Shown here piece after piece: positions 49,752 to 58,352 of a DNA stretch of 64,000 bases. The notes under the pieces were generated by a model. That model did not search any database and had not been told where the DNA came from. It saw only the letters and a list, made by a program, of their open reading frames with translations. Source of the stretch: Duganella margarita (GTDB lineage: Bacteria; Pseudomonadota; Gammaproteobacteria; Burkholderiales; Burkholderiaceae_D); NCBI RefSeq assembly GCF_009857535.1, contig NZ_WWCS01000022.1:1-64000 (forward strand). Reading direction: 5' to 3'. The first letter of the stretch is position 1. Every line of letters starts with the position of its first letter. A program made the position numbers and the translations under genes.

Positions 49752-50717
49752 ATGACTTTTCTTTCCATTTTATGCGCGCTGCTGATTGAGCAGATGAAGC
49801 CGCTGCGCGCAGACAATCCGATCTACGCCGAAATCAAGAGCCTGGCGTTGCGGATGGAGACCTGGTTTAACGCCGGCCACTCGACCCACGGCCGCATGGG
49901 CTGGTTCCTGATGATGGCCATCCTGATGATCCCGACCGCCGCCATTTACTGGGTGCTGCGCCATTACGACTGGTTCCTGGCCGCCTTCGCCTGGAACGTG
50001 CTGATCGTCTACCTGACCCTGGGTTTCCGCCATTACAGCCATTATTTCACTTCGATCCAGCTGGCGCTGAACGCCGGCGACGAACCGGCTGCGCGCGCCT
50101 TGCTGGCCGAATGGACCAGGCTGGACACGGTCGGCATGGAAGTCTCGGAAATCGCCCGCCTGGCGGTCGAGAAGTCGCTGGTGACCACGCACCGCAATGT
50201 ATTCGGCGTGTTCTTCTGGTTCCTGATGCCGCTCGGCCCGGCAGGGGCGGTGATGTACCGCGTGGCCGAACACCTGGCGCGCGCCTGGAACGAGCCCGAG
50301 CACATGCGCAACGAAGCCTTCGGCCAGTTCGCCGCGCGCGCGTTTTACTGGATCGACTGGATTCCGGTGCGCCTGACCGCCGTCGCTTTTGCCGTGGTTG
50401 GCAACTTCGAGGATGCCATTTACGCCTGGCGCAATTTCGCCCATCGCTGGTCCAACGAGGCGATCGGCATCATCCTGTCGGCCGGCGGCGGCGCCATGGG
50501 CGTGCGCCTCGGCACGCCGGCGGAAAACGCCGTCAAGGCGCAGATGGTGGACGCCACCACGGTCGATATCGAGATCGAACCGGACGTGATGCCGGGCGAC
50601 GAACCGAGCATCCGTTCGTTGCAAAGCACCGTCGGCCTGGTGTGGCGCGCATTGTTGTTATGGATGATGTTGTTATTGCTGTTGTCGAGCGCATGGTGGC
50701 TCGGAGCATCGCCTTAA
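49752..50717 (+). CDS. CobD/CbiB family membrane protein
   Basis: A 321-aa inner-membrane protein with about five or six hydrophobic helices (FLSILCALLIEQMKPL at the N-terminus, GWFLMMAILMIPTAAIYWVL, FLAAFAWNVLIVYLTLGF and a C-terminal LLLWMMLLLLLSSAWWLG). It resembles CobD/CbiB, the adenosylcobinamide-phosphate synthase, and the related AmpE-like proteins. No other cobalamin genes are nearby, and betaproteobacteria of this group keep a gene of this family here regardless of B12 synthesis. A different amide-forming or regulatory role is therefore quite possible. It follows the CoA pyrophosphatase gene after 54 bases. Confidence 0.8.
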   Translation: MTFLSILCALLIEQMKPLRADNPIYAEIKSLALRMETWFNAGHSTHGRMGWFLMMAILMIPTAAIYWVLRHYDWFLAAFAWNVLIVYLTLGFRHYSHYFTSIQLALNAGDEPAARALLAEWTRLDTVGMEVSEIARLAVEKSLVTTHRNVFGVFFWFLMPLGPAGAVMYRVAEHLARAWNEPEHMRNEAFGQFAARAFYWIDWIPVRLTAVAFAVVGNFEDAIYAWRNFAHRWSNEAIGIILSAGGGAMGVRLGTPAENAVKAQMVDATTVDIEIEPDVMPGDEPSIRSLQSTVGLVWRALLLWMMLLLLLSSAWWLGASP

Positions 50718-50740
50718 CGGGTACAATAGCGGTATTGCTC

Positions 50741-50769
50741 TGGTGCAGGAATTAACCATTTCTGCACCA
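50741..50769 (+). other. Hairpin in the gene-free stretch before the DUF3579 gene
   Basis: TGGTGCAG (50741-50748) and CTGCACCA (50762-50769) form a perfect 8-bp stem with a 13-base loop and no U-tract. It is upstream of the TATAAT at 50836, so it belongs to the end of the CobD/CbiB transcript rather than to the DUF3579 leader. Confidence 0.45.
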
Positions 50770-50835
50770 AAGTAGGAAGTATCAGGAAAAATTCCTTATG
50801 TATCAAGGTCTTACTTATTTAGGTCTTCTATAAGA

Positions 50836-50841
50836 TATAAT
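50836..50841 (+). promoter_or_regulatory. -10 box of the DUF3579 gene
   Basis: A perfect TATAAT 41 bases before the ATG at 50882. TTACTT at 50811-50816 is a weak -35 with 19-base spacing. Confidence 0.55.
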
Positions 50842-50881
50842 ACGTAAGTCCCTTCCTCTCTACGCAGAAGCAGCCGCGCCT

Positions 50882-51211
50882 ATGTCAGTTCAAAAACCGG
50901 CAGAACAGCAAGATTCGTTCTTCATCGTTGGCCAGACCAGTAATGGCCGCCAGTTCCGTCCCAGCGACTGGGCTGAGCGTCTGTGCGGCGTGATGGCCTG
51001 TTTCAAGCCGGAAGGCACCGGCGGCGGCCGCGATTCCCACCTGCAGTTTTCCCCCTACGTGACCCCGACCGTGGTCAACGGCGTCAAGTCTGTCGTCGTC
51101 AACGGCAAGCTGCGCGAGCTCGAACCGCTGGCCTATCACTTCGTCCTCTCGTTCGCCAAGGATAACGACTTGCAAGTCGTTGACGCCTGCCTGCTGCCTG
51201 AGAAAAAATAA
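50882..51211 (+). CDS. DUF3579 protein
   Basis: A 109-aa cytosolic protein with the DUF3579 pattern: FFIVGQTSNGRQFRPSDWAE, RLCGVMACF, then VNGVKSVVVNGKLRELEPLA and VVDACLLPEKK. This family is found mainly in betaproteobacteria and gammaproteobacteria. It looks like a small fold of beta strands plus helices, with no known function. It has its own promoter and an AT-rich upstream region. Confidence 0.88.
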   Translation: MSVQKPAEQQDSFFIVGQTSNGRQFRPSDWAERLCGVMACFKPEGTGGGRDSHLQFSPYVTPTVVNGVKSVVVNGKLRELEPLAYHFVLSFAKDNDLQVVDACLLPEKK

Positions 51212-51299
51212 GCCGTAAGTTAATTTTTCCTTAAGGTACTACCCACGCCGACGACGCCGGCGTATGCTGCACGTTCCTATGTTTTTTCTCTGAGAGACT

Positions 51300-54062
51300 A
51301 TGAACAACAGCCGTCTGAAACACGTCGCCGCCGCCAGCTTCCTGCTGTGCGGAATGTCCTTCGTCGCCACCGGAACCGCCTGGGCTGCCGCTCCTGCTGT
51401 TGCTAGCTTACCGGCCGGCGTGGTCAAGGGACCGTCAGTGGAAGGCATTACCGAGTACCGGTTGCCGAATGGCCTCAAGGTGCTGCTGTTCCCGGATGCT
51501 TCCAAGCCCACCGTCACCGTCAACGTCACCTATCTGGTCGGCTCGCGCCACGAGAACTATGGCGAAACCGGCATGGCGCACTTGCTGGAACACCTGATGT
51601 TCAAAGGCTCGCCGAAGAACAAGAACATCCCGCAGGAATTCGCCGCGCGCGGCATGGAATTCAACGGCACCACCGCCAACGACCGCACCAACTACTACGA
51701 AGTGTTCCAGGCCAGTCCGGACAACCTGAAATGGGCGTTGGACATGGAAGCCGACCGCATGGTCCATTCCTACATCGCTCGCAAGGACCTGGATTCGGAA
51801 ATGACCGTGGTCCGCAACGAGTACGAGAGCGGCGAGAACAGCCCGTTCGCGGTGCTGCTGAAGCGCATGCAGAGCGTGGCCTACGACTGGCATAGCTACG
51901 GCCGCTCCACCATCGGCAACCGCAGCGACATCGAGAACGTCAAGATCGAGAACCTGCAAGGCTTCTATCACACCTATTACCAGCCGGATAACGCGGTGCT
52001 GCTGGTGGCGGGCAAATTCGATCCGGCGCAAACGCTGCAATGGATTACCAAATCGTTCGGCGCCATCCCGAAACCAAAACGCGCGCTGCCGCCTTTCTGG
52101 ACCGTCGAGCCGACCCAGGATGGTGAGCGCAGCTTCATCGTGCGCCGCAAGGGCGACGTGCAGATCGTCGCGCTGGGCTACAAGATTCCGAGCGCGCTGC
52201 AGCAGGATAGCGATGCGCTGAGCTTCATGTCCGAGATCCTCGGCGATACGCCGACCGGCCGCCTGCACAAGCAGCTGGTGGAAAGCGGCAAGGCGGCGCA
52301 GGTGTTCAGCTTCGGCGAGACCGGCTATGCGCCTGGCCTGCAAATCATCGGCGCGGTGGTCAAGGCCGGCCAGCCGCTGGAACCGGTGCGCGATGCGCTG
52401 ATCGAGGCGGTAGAGAGCTTCGCCAAGACGCCGCCAACCGAAGAGGAAATGGAACGCACCCGCCGCAACTTCGCCAACAGCATCGAGAAGTCGCTGAACG
52501 ATCCGCAGCGCGTGGGCGTGACGCTGTCGGAAGAGATTTCGCTGGGCGACTGGCGTCTGCTGTTCCAGGGCCGCGACAAGCTGCCGAGCATCACCTCGAA
52601 GGAAGTGGCCGATGTCGCCGCCCGTTACCTGAAGCGCGACAACCGCGTGGTGGGTGAGTTCATCCCGGAAGACAATCCGCAGCGCGCCGAGATCCCGGCC
52701 GCACCGGGCGTGGAAGAGGCGATGAAGGGCTTCAAGGCCAAGGAGAATGTGCTGACGTCGGAAGTGTTCGACCCGACCAACGACAACATCAACGCCCGCA
52801 CCGAAATCAAAACCATCGGCGGCCTGAAAGTGGCGCTGCTGCCGAAGAAGAACCGCGGCGAGACGGTGGCCGTCACCCTGCAGCTGAACTGGGGCGACGA
52901 GAAAAACCTGGTCAACACTTCGGTGGTTTCCGCCTTCACCGGCGAGATGCTGATGCGTGGCACCAGCAAGTACAGCCGCGAACAACTGGCCGATGCATTC
53001 TCCAGGCTGAAGATCACCGGCGGCCCGCAGCGCTTCGAGACCACTGGTCCTAACCTGGACGAAGCCCTGCGTCTGGCGGCGCATGTGCTGAAGGAGCCAA
53101 GCTTTTCGCCGGCGGAATTCGAGCAGTTGCGCCAGCAGTGGATCGTCGGCCTGGAAGCGTCGCGCAGCGAACCGCAGGTGCTGGCCAGTCAGGCCATCGA
53201 GCAGCATTTCAACCACTATCCGCAAGGTGACGTGCGCAACGCGATGAGCATTGATGAGCAGCTGGCCGCGCTGAAGGCGCTCAAGCTGGAAGACGTGATT
53301 GCCTTCCACCGCAATTACTACGGCGCCAGCCACGGCGAACTGGCCATCGTCGGCGATTTCGACAAGGCTGCGGTCAGCAAGACCATCGCCGACAACTTCG
53401 CTGGCTGGAACAGCAAGGCGTCGTATGCGCCGGTGCTGAGCACCAATGTGGACAAGGCTCCGTTGCATGTGATGCTGAATGCGCCGGACAAGGAAAACGG
53501 CTTCTACACCGCGCGCCTGAATGTGGACCTGAACTCCAACGACGCGGATTATCCGGCGCTGGAACTGGCGAACTACATGTTCGGCGGTGGCGGACTGAAA
53601 TCGCGTCTGATGGACCGCATTCGCCAGAAGGACGGCCTGTCCTATGGCGGCGGCAGCGACCTGCGTCCTGGTTCGCTGGACCGCGCCGGCAGCTTCTCCG
53701 TCGCCGCCATCGCCGCGCCGCAGAACCTGAAGAAACTGGAAGCCGCGATCCGCGAAGAGCTGGACCGGGTGCTGAAGGATGGCTTCACCGAGGCGGAGCT
53801 GGTCAACGCCAAATCCGGCCTGCTGCAAATGCGCCAGCAGAACCGCGCCAAGGATACGGCGCTGGCCAACGGTTGGGCGCGCAACCTCTATCTGGGCCGT
53901 ACCTTCGCCTGGAGCAAGGAGTTTGAGGCCAGGCTGAATGCGGCCACGCTGGCGCAGGTCAACGCGGCCTTCCGCAAGGCGGTCGACCCGGCCAAGCTGT
54001 CGGTCGCCATGTCGGGCGACGAGGCCAAGGCGGGTGCAGCTGCACCCGCCGCAGCGAAGTAG
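51300..54062 (+). CDS. M16 family zinc metalloprotease, two-domain, exported
   Basis: A 920-aa periplasmic or outer-membrane-linked protease with a signal peptide (about 1-30, ending GTAWAAAP). The first M16 domain has the inverted zinc motif HLLEH (His94, Glu97, His98) and the downstream Glu in VRNEYESGENSP. The second, starting about residue 500, lacks the zinc motif and is the usual inactive partner. The C-terminal QKDGLSYGGGSDLRPG is the conserved R/Y region. Such proteins degrade small peptides. It is convergent with the GH26 gene, three bases apart. Confidence 0.95.
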   Translation: MNNSRLKHVAAASFLLCGMSFVATGTAWAAAPAVASLPAGVVKGPSVEGITEYRLPNGLKVLLFPDASKPTVTVNVTYLVGSRHENYGETGMAHLLEHLMFKGSPKNKNIPQEFAARGMEFNGTTANDRTNYYEVFQASPDNLKWALDMEADRMVHSYIARKDLDSEMTVVRNEYESGENSPFAVLLKRMQSVAYDWHSYGRSTIGNRSDIENVKIENLQGFYHTYYQPDNAVLLVAGKFDPAQTLQWITKSFGAIPKPKRALPPFWTVEPTQDGERSFIVRRKGDVQIVALGYKIPSALQQDSDALSFMSEILGDTPTGRLHKQLVESGKAAQVFSFGETGYAPGLQIIGAVVKAGQPLEPVRDALIEAVESFAKTPPTEEEMERTRRNFANSIEKSLNDPQRVGVTLSEEISLGDWRLLFQGRDKLPSITSKEVADVAARYLKRDNRVVGEFIPEDNPQRAEIPAAPGVEEAMKGFKAKENVLTSEVFDPTNDNINARTEIKTIGGLKVALLPKKNRGETVAVTLQLNWGDEKNLVNTSVVSAFTGEMLMRGTSKYSREQLADAFSRLKITGGPQRFETTGPNLDEALRLAAHVLKEPSFSPAEFEQLRQQWIVGLEASRSEPQVLASQAIEQHFNHYPQGDVRNAMSIDEQLAALKALKLEDVIAFHRNYYGASHGELAIVGDFDKAAVSKTIADNFAGWNSKASYAPVLSTNVDKAPLHVMLNAPDKENGFYTARLNVDLNSNDADYPALELANYMFGGGGLKSRLMDRIRQKDGLSYGGGSDLRPGSLDRAGSFSVAAIAAPQNLKKLEAAIREELDRVLKDGFTEAELVNAKSGLLQMRQQNRAKDTALANGWARNLYLGRTFAWSKEFEARLNAATLAQVNAAFRKAVDPAKLSVAMSGDEAKAGAAAPAAAK

Positions 54063-54065
54063 GCG

Positions 54066-55025
54066 TCAGAACTTCGGCAGACGGTCCAGCGTAATCACGC
54101 GCGGATCGTTGTAGACCTTGCGCTTGTGCGCGCCGGTGTTGTGGTACTCGCCAGTCCAGAAGTTATCCTGGCTGGTGACGCCTGCAGCGCCGGCGGCGTC
54201 ATTCCACACCATGAACCATAACCACCACTCGCCAGCGGCGGCGCTTTGCGCGGGATCGGGAATGTATCCGGTCTCGGTGAGCGCAATCGGCTTGGCGTGC
54301 TGCTGCGCCTTGCGGTACGCCGCGCTATAGGTCTTGTCGTAGATGTCGTAGCCGGTGATGTCCACCACATCATCGCCCGGATACCAGGCCGGGTCTTGTC
54401 CATTCCATACCCAGATCAGATTGCGCAGGCCGTGCGTTTGCGTCAGGCGCGTGTACATATGGCGCCATAGCTGGATGTAGGCGGTGGCCGGCTCCACGCC
54501 GTCGGTGCGCGGACGCCCCCACCAGAACCAGCCGCCGGAACCTTCGTGCAGCGGGCGCCAGAGCACCGGCACGTTGGCGTCCTGTAGCCGCTTCAATTCG
54601 ACGGCGATGCGGTCGATGGCGTCATCGATCTTGCGCCAGTCCTGATCGGCCGGGATGGCGTAGGGCGTTTCCTTGGTGTAGAACTTGCCGTTCTCCATGC
54701 GCCAGTGCCAGTGGAAGCTCACCAGCCCACCCTTGCGCGACCAGGCGATGGCTTCCTCGGTCTGGTGGCGGCCATCGGCTTCGGTGGCGTCGTAGTAGTT
54801 CATGAAATCGTAACCCATCAGCGCCGGGTACTTGCCGGTGTCGTCGTGCACCCGCTGCGCCATATCGACATCGTCGCGCCAGGTCAGGTCGGACTGGCCG
54901 GCGATGATGTTCTTGCCCCAGATGCCGAGCAGGTAGTCGTAAGTGGCCTGGGTTCTGGCGTCGCGCGGGGCGGCGCTGGCGGAACCGAGGGCGAAGGCAA
55001 GCAGGAGGAGGGGAAGGTAGCGCAT
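54066..55025 (-). CDS. Glycoside hydrolase family 26 (beta-mannanase-like), secreted
   Basis: A 319-aa exported enzyme with the signal peptide MRYLPLLLLAFALGSASAA. The GH26 catalytic residues are visible: the acid/base Glu161 in WRPLHEGSGGWFWWG and the nucleophile Glu251 in IALTETGYIP. LIWVWNGQDPAWYPGDDVVD and FHWHWRMENG are the substrate-groove stretches. GH26 enzymes cut beta-1,4-mannan or glucomannan. No mannose uptake genes adjoin it; the window's other secreted hydrolase is the chitinase at 63170. Confidence 0.93.
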   Translation of the reverse strand: MRYLPLLLLAFALGSASAAPRDARTQATYDYLLGIWGKNIIAGQSDLTWRDDVDMAQRVHDDTGKYPALMGYDFMNYYDATEADGRHQTEEAIAWSRKGGLVSFHWHWRMENGKFYTKETPYAIPADQDWRKIDDAIDRIAVELKRLQDANVPVLWRPLHEGSGGWFWWGRPRTDGVEPATAYIQLWRHMYTRLTQTHGLRNLIWVWNGQDPAWYPGDDVVDITGYDIYDKTYSAAYRKAQQHAKPIALTETGYIPDPAQSAAAGEWWLWFMVWNDAAGAAGVTSQDNFWTGEYHNTGAHKRKVYNDPRVITLDRLPKF

Positions 55026-55123
55026 GCCTTCAATGTACCGCCGCGCTGCGCCGCCATCAATGGCATGGCGTCAGTTTAGCGAGTTGCGTGCACGTTTTGC
55101 GATTATGTACTATCATTAGTTAC

Positions 55124-55567
55124 ATGAGACGAGACAGCAAACTTTCCTCCATCCTGCACGTGCTGCTGCACATGGCGCACGGCGACAGGCCTTTTACATC
55201 CGAAGAACTGGCGGGCTTCCTGGATACCAATCCGGTGCTGGTGCGGCGCGTGCTGGCGGGACTGCGGGAGCGTGGCTACGTCGGTTCCGACAAAGGACAC
55301 GGCGGCGGCTGGAGCATCACCTGCGACCTGCGCCAGGTCACGCTGCACGATATCTACGAAGCCGTCGGCTCGCCCACAGTGTTCGCGATGGGGAACCGCG
55401 TCGAGCAGCCGCAATGCCTGGTGGAGCGCGCCGTCAATGAGTCGCTGGGCAGCGCATTCGATGAGGCGGAAGCGTTGCTGATCTCCCGGTTTAAGGACGT
55501 AACGCTGGCCGAGCTGTCCGCCAGCTTCAACACACATCACAAGGGAGTGCAGCATGGGCATCGATGA
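55124..55567 (+). CDS. Rrf2 family regulator without the Fe-S cysteines
   Basis: A 147-aa protein with an Rrf2-type winged helix: MRRDSKLSSILHVLLHMAHG, then LAGFLDTNPVLVRRVLAGLR and a GSDKGHGGGWSI wing. It has two Cys (67 and 98) rather than the three clustered Cys that hold the Fe-S centre in IscR. It therefore resembles the YwnA-type regulators and may sense redox through thiols or not at all. It overlaps the flavoprotein gene by 14 bases, so the pair is co-expressed and probably self-regulated. Confidence 0.9.
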   Translation: MRRDSKLSSILHVLLHMAHGDRPFTSEELAGFLDTNPVLVRRVLAGLRERGYVGSDKGHGGGWSITCDLRQVTLHDIYEAVGSPTVFAMGNRVEQPQCLVERAVNESLGSAFDEAEALLISRFKDVTLAELSASFNTHHKGVQHGHR

Positions 55568-56462
55568 ATTCGACGTGATCGTTATCGGCGGCAGCTACGC
55601 CGGACTGTCGGCCGCCACGCAACTGGCCCGCGCCCGCCGCCGCGTGCTGGTGATTGATGCCGGCCAGCGCCGCAACCGCTACGCCAGCCATTCGCATGGC
55701 TTCCTCGGGCAGGATGGACGTGAAGGCGCGGCCATCGCCGCCGACGGCCGCGCGCAGCTGATGAAGTATTCCACCGTGACCTGGCGCGAAGGTCTGGCTA
55801 CGCAGGCGGTGCAGCATGATGGTGGCTTCCGCGTGACGGTGAGCGACGGCAGCGCGGTCCATGCGCAGCGGCTGGTGCTGGCCACCGGCATGGCCGACGA
55901 ACTGCCATCGATTCCGGGCCTGGCCGAGCGCTGGGGCAGCAGCGTATTCCACTGCCCGTACTGCCACGGCTACGAATTGAATCAGGGTCGCATCGGTGTG
56001 CTGGCGACCGGCCCGCACTCCTGGCATCACGCGATGATGCTGCCCGACTGGGGCCAGGTGACCTTCTTTCTTAATGGCGCTTTTGAGCCGGACGAGGAGC
56101 AACTGGTCAAACTGGCGGCGCGTGGCGTAACGATTGAACGCACGCGGGTACAGGCAGTGAGCGGCACCGCCACCGTAACGCTGACGGATGGCCGCGCGCT
56201 GCTGCTGGACGGCTTGTTCGTGTTGAGCCGCCTGCACAGCGCCAGCCCGCTGGGTGAGCTGCTGGGCTGCGAGATGGAGGACGGGCCGATGGGCCGCTAC
56301 CTGCGCACCGATATGATGAAGGCGACCAGCGTGGCAGGCGTATATGCCTGCGGCGATGCGGCGCGCATGGCGGGCAGTGTCGCCTTTGCGGTGGCGGATG
56401 GGGCGATGGCCGGTGCTGCCGCGCACCAGTCGCTGGTGTTTGGACTGCCCGTCGCCGCCTGA
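55554..56462 (+). CDS. Thioredoxin-reductase-like FAD/NAD(P)H oxidoreductase
   Basis: A 302-aa flavoprotein. The FAD motif is VIGGSYAGLSAATQLARARR near the N-terminus. The redox pair CPYC at 134-137 (FHCPYCHGYE) takes the place of the CATC of TrxB. A second nucleotide-binding part follows, and GVYACGDAARMAGSVAFAVA is the FAD C-terminal motif. It is close to the bacterial group of thioredoxin-reductase-like proteins partnered with Rrf2 or other regulators. The electron acceptor is not identified. It begins inside the end of the Rrf2 gene and is convergent with the LysR gene 3 bases away. Confidence 0.9.
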   Translation: MGIDEFDVIVIGGSYAGLSAATQLARARRRVLVIDAGQRRNRYASHSHGFLGQDGREGAAIAADGRAQLMKYSTVTWREGLATQAVQHDGGFRVTVSDGSAVHAQRLVLATGMADELPSIPGLAERWGSSVFHCPYCHGYELNQGRIGVLATGPHSWHHAMMLPDWGQVTFFLNGAFEPDEEQLVKLAARGVTIERTRVQAVSGTATVTLTDGRALLLDGLFVLSRLHSASPLGELLGCEMEDGPMGRYLRTDMMKATSVAGVYACGDAARMAGSVAFAVADGAMAGAAAHQSLVFGLPVAA

Positions 56463-56464
56463 CG

Positions 56465-57385
56465 TCAGAGGTCTGAAAGAATCGCCGGCATGGCTGCGCG
56501 CATATGGTCGATAAAGCTGCGCAAGCGCGCCGGATAGTGCGGTGCGTGCGGGTAGATCAGGTACATCGGCAGCGGCGTGGCCTGCCACTCCGGCGCCAGA
56601 TGCAGCAGCGTGCCCTGCGCAAGTTCGTCGCGCAGCGCCCATGAAGACACCACGCACACGCCCATGCCTTGCACGGCGGCGTTGCGGACGGCGAACAGGC
56701 TATCGGTGCTCAGGCGCGGTTGCAGCGTCAGTTGGTGGCTTGCGCCGCTGGCATGGTGCAGCGTGATCTCGTTGCGATAGAAGGTGCGCAGGGCCAGCCA
56801 GGGCAGGGCGCTAAGCTGCGCGGGATGCGTGGGCAGCGGCTGCCCGGCCAGCAGCGCCGGCGCCGCGACCGCGATGCGCGGCACGTCCGCCAGCTTGATG
56901 GCGATGACCGACGGGTCGCTCACTTCACCGACGCGGATGGCGCAGTCGATATTCTCGGCGATGAAGTCCGGCGTGCGGTCGTGCAGCAGCCATTCCACCG
57001 ACACACGCGGATGGCGCAGCAGGAAATCGTTCAGCGGCCCAATCAGCTGCTGCTGGCCGAAGGCATGCGGTGCGACGATGCGCAGCAGCCCCGCCGGTTC
57101 TTCGCGCGCGTCCTGCACATCGGAGGTCAGCGCGCTCCAGTGCGACAGCAGTTCACGCGCGTGCGCCAGGCAGCGTTCTCCATCCTCGGTCAGCTGCATG
57201 GCGTGGGTGGAGCGTTGCAGCAGGCGCAAGCCCAGCATGCGCTCCAGTGCCTGCAAACGGCGGCTGATGGTCGGTTGCGTGGTGCCCAGCTGCTTGGCGG
57301 CGGCGGACATACTGCCGGCTTCCACGATGCGAACGAAGGTCTGCATCAGTTCTATGCGGTCGGCGGCGTTGGACGAGATGGTCAT
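56465..57385 (-). CDS. LysR family regulator beside a beta-hydroxyacid dehydrogenase
   Basis: A 306-aa LysR-type regulator with HTH RIELMQTFVRIVEAGSMSAA, then AKQLGTTQPTISRRLQALER. It is of the subgroup that acts in single copy near oxidoreductases. The effector domain spans about 90-300. The start at 57385 (MTISSNAADR) is chosen; the frame opens to 57421. It is divergent from the dehydrogenase gene at 57481 with 95 bases between, so it probably controls that gene. Confidence 0.92.
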   Translation of the reverse strand: MTISSNAADRIELMQTFVRIVEAGSMSAAAKQLGTTQPTISRRLQALERMLGLRLLQRSTHAMQLTEDGERCLAHARELLSHWSALTSDVQDAREEPAGLLRIVAPHAFGQQQLIGPLNDFLLRHPRVSVEWLLHDRTPDFIAENIDCAIRVGEVSDPSVIAIKLADVPRIAVAAPALLAGQPLPTHPAQLSALPWLALRTFYRNEITLHHASGASHQLTLQPRLSTDSLFAVRNAAVQGMGVCVVSSWALRDELAQGTLLHLAPEWQATPLPMYLIYPHAPHYPARLRSFIDHMRAAMPAILSDL

Positions 57386-57480
57386 ACGTTGAGCGTATAA
57401 CATTTGTACGCGCCGGTCCACTACCGTGCGCGGCGCCGGCGGCGCATACTGGATGGCTCACCAAGTATCGGAGGTATGCA

Positions 57481-58335
57481 ATGAAAGTCAGCTTTATCGG
57501 GATAGGCAGCATGGGTGCGGCGATGGTGCCGAATCTGGTGCGGGCGGGGCATGAGGTCAGCGTGTGGAACCGCAATCGCGCGGCGGCGCAAGCCATTGAG
57601 GGCGTGACGGTGCTGGAGTCGCCGGCAGACGCTTTCCAGGCCGACGCGGTGATGACCATGCTGTCCAACGACGACGCGGTGCGCAGCGTGATCCTCGACA
57701 GCGGCGCGCTGGCCGGCGCCAACAAGAATTGCGTCCACATCATGATGGCGACCATTTCGCTGGCGCTGGTGGACGAACTGGCCGCGCGCCATCGCGAGGC
57801 CGGCATCGCCTACATTTCGGCGCCGGTGTTCGGCGTGCCGGCTGCCGCTGCGGCGGCGCAGCTGAACGTGCTGGCGGCGGGCGATCCGCAAGCCATCGCC
57901 CGCGTGCAGCCGCTGCTGGATGCGGTGGGCCGCAAGACCTGGCTGCTGGGTGATGATCCAAAGCGCGCCAACGTGGTCAAAATCTCCGGCAATATGATGA
58001 TCGCGCAGGCTTTCACGGCGATGGGCGAGGCGGCCTACCTGAGCGAGAGCTATGGCGTGCCGGCGGCGGATCTGCTGGATGTGCTGACCAATACGCTGTT
58101 CGCGGCGCCGAGCTATCAGCGTTACGGCGGCTTCATCGCCACCAACACTTTCGAGCCTGGCTTCAAGCTGCCGCTGGGCCTCAAGGACGTCAACCTGGCC
58201 CTGTCGGCGGCTGAAGCCAAGGGCGCGCTGCTGCCGGTGGCGGAGCAGGTGCGCGAGAATATGCAGGATGCGATGGCGCAGGGCTTGCAGGACCGCGACT
58301 GGTCGGTGGCGGCGACTATCCGCCGCAAGCGTTAA
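57481..58335 (+). CDS. Beta-hydroxyacid dehydrogenase family, NAD(P)-dependent
   Basis: A 284-aa protein of the 3-hydroxyisobutyrate/6-phosphogluconate dehydrogenase superfamily. The Rossmann start is MKVSFIGIGSMGAAMVPNLV with the GxGxxG motif at 7-12 and NRNRAAAQ after strand 2. The substrate loop VFGVPAAAAAAQLNVLAAGD stands where YVDAPVSGGxxGAxxGxL is usual, so the binding site differs. The catalytic Lys lies in ANVVKISGNMM. The exact acid is unknown. It is divergent from the LysR gene and tail-to-tail with the cupin gene. Confidence 0.9.
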   Translation: MKVSFIGIGSMGAAMVPNLVRAGHEVSVWNRNRAAAQAIEGVTVLESPADAFQADAVMTMLSNDDAVRSVILDSGALAGANKNCVHIMMATISLALVDELAARHREAGIAYISAPVFGVPAAAAAAQLNVLAAGDPQAIARVQPLLDAVGRKTWLLGDDPKRANVVKISGNMMIAQAFTAMGEAAYLSESYGVPAADLLDVLTNTLFAAPSYQRYGGFIATNTFEPGFKLPLGLKDVNLALSAAEAKGALLPVAEQVRENMQDAMAQGLQDRDWSVAATIRRKR

Positions 58336-58352
58336 ACCTTGCCCGCGAGGCG

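Noticed and set aside
49752..50717. Naming the gene cobD and assuming cobalamin synthesis
   Set aside because: No other cobalamin genes nearby, and the resemblance is at family level only.
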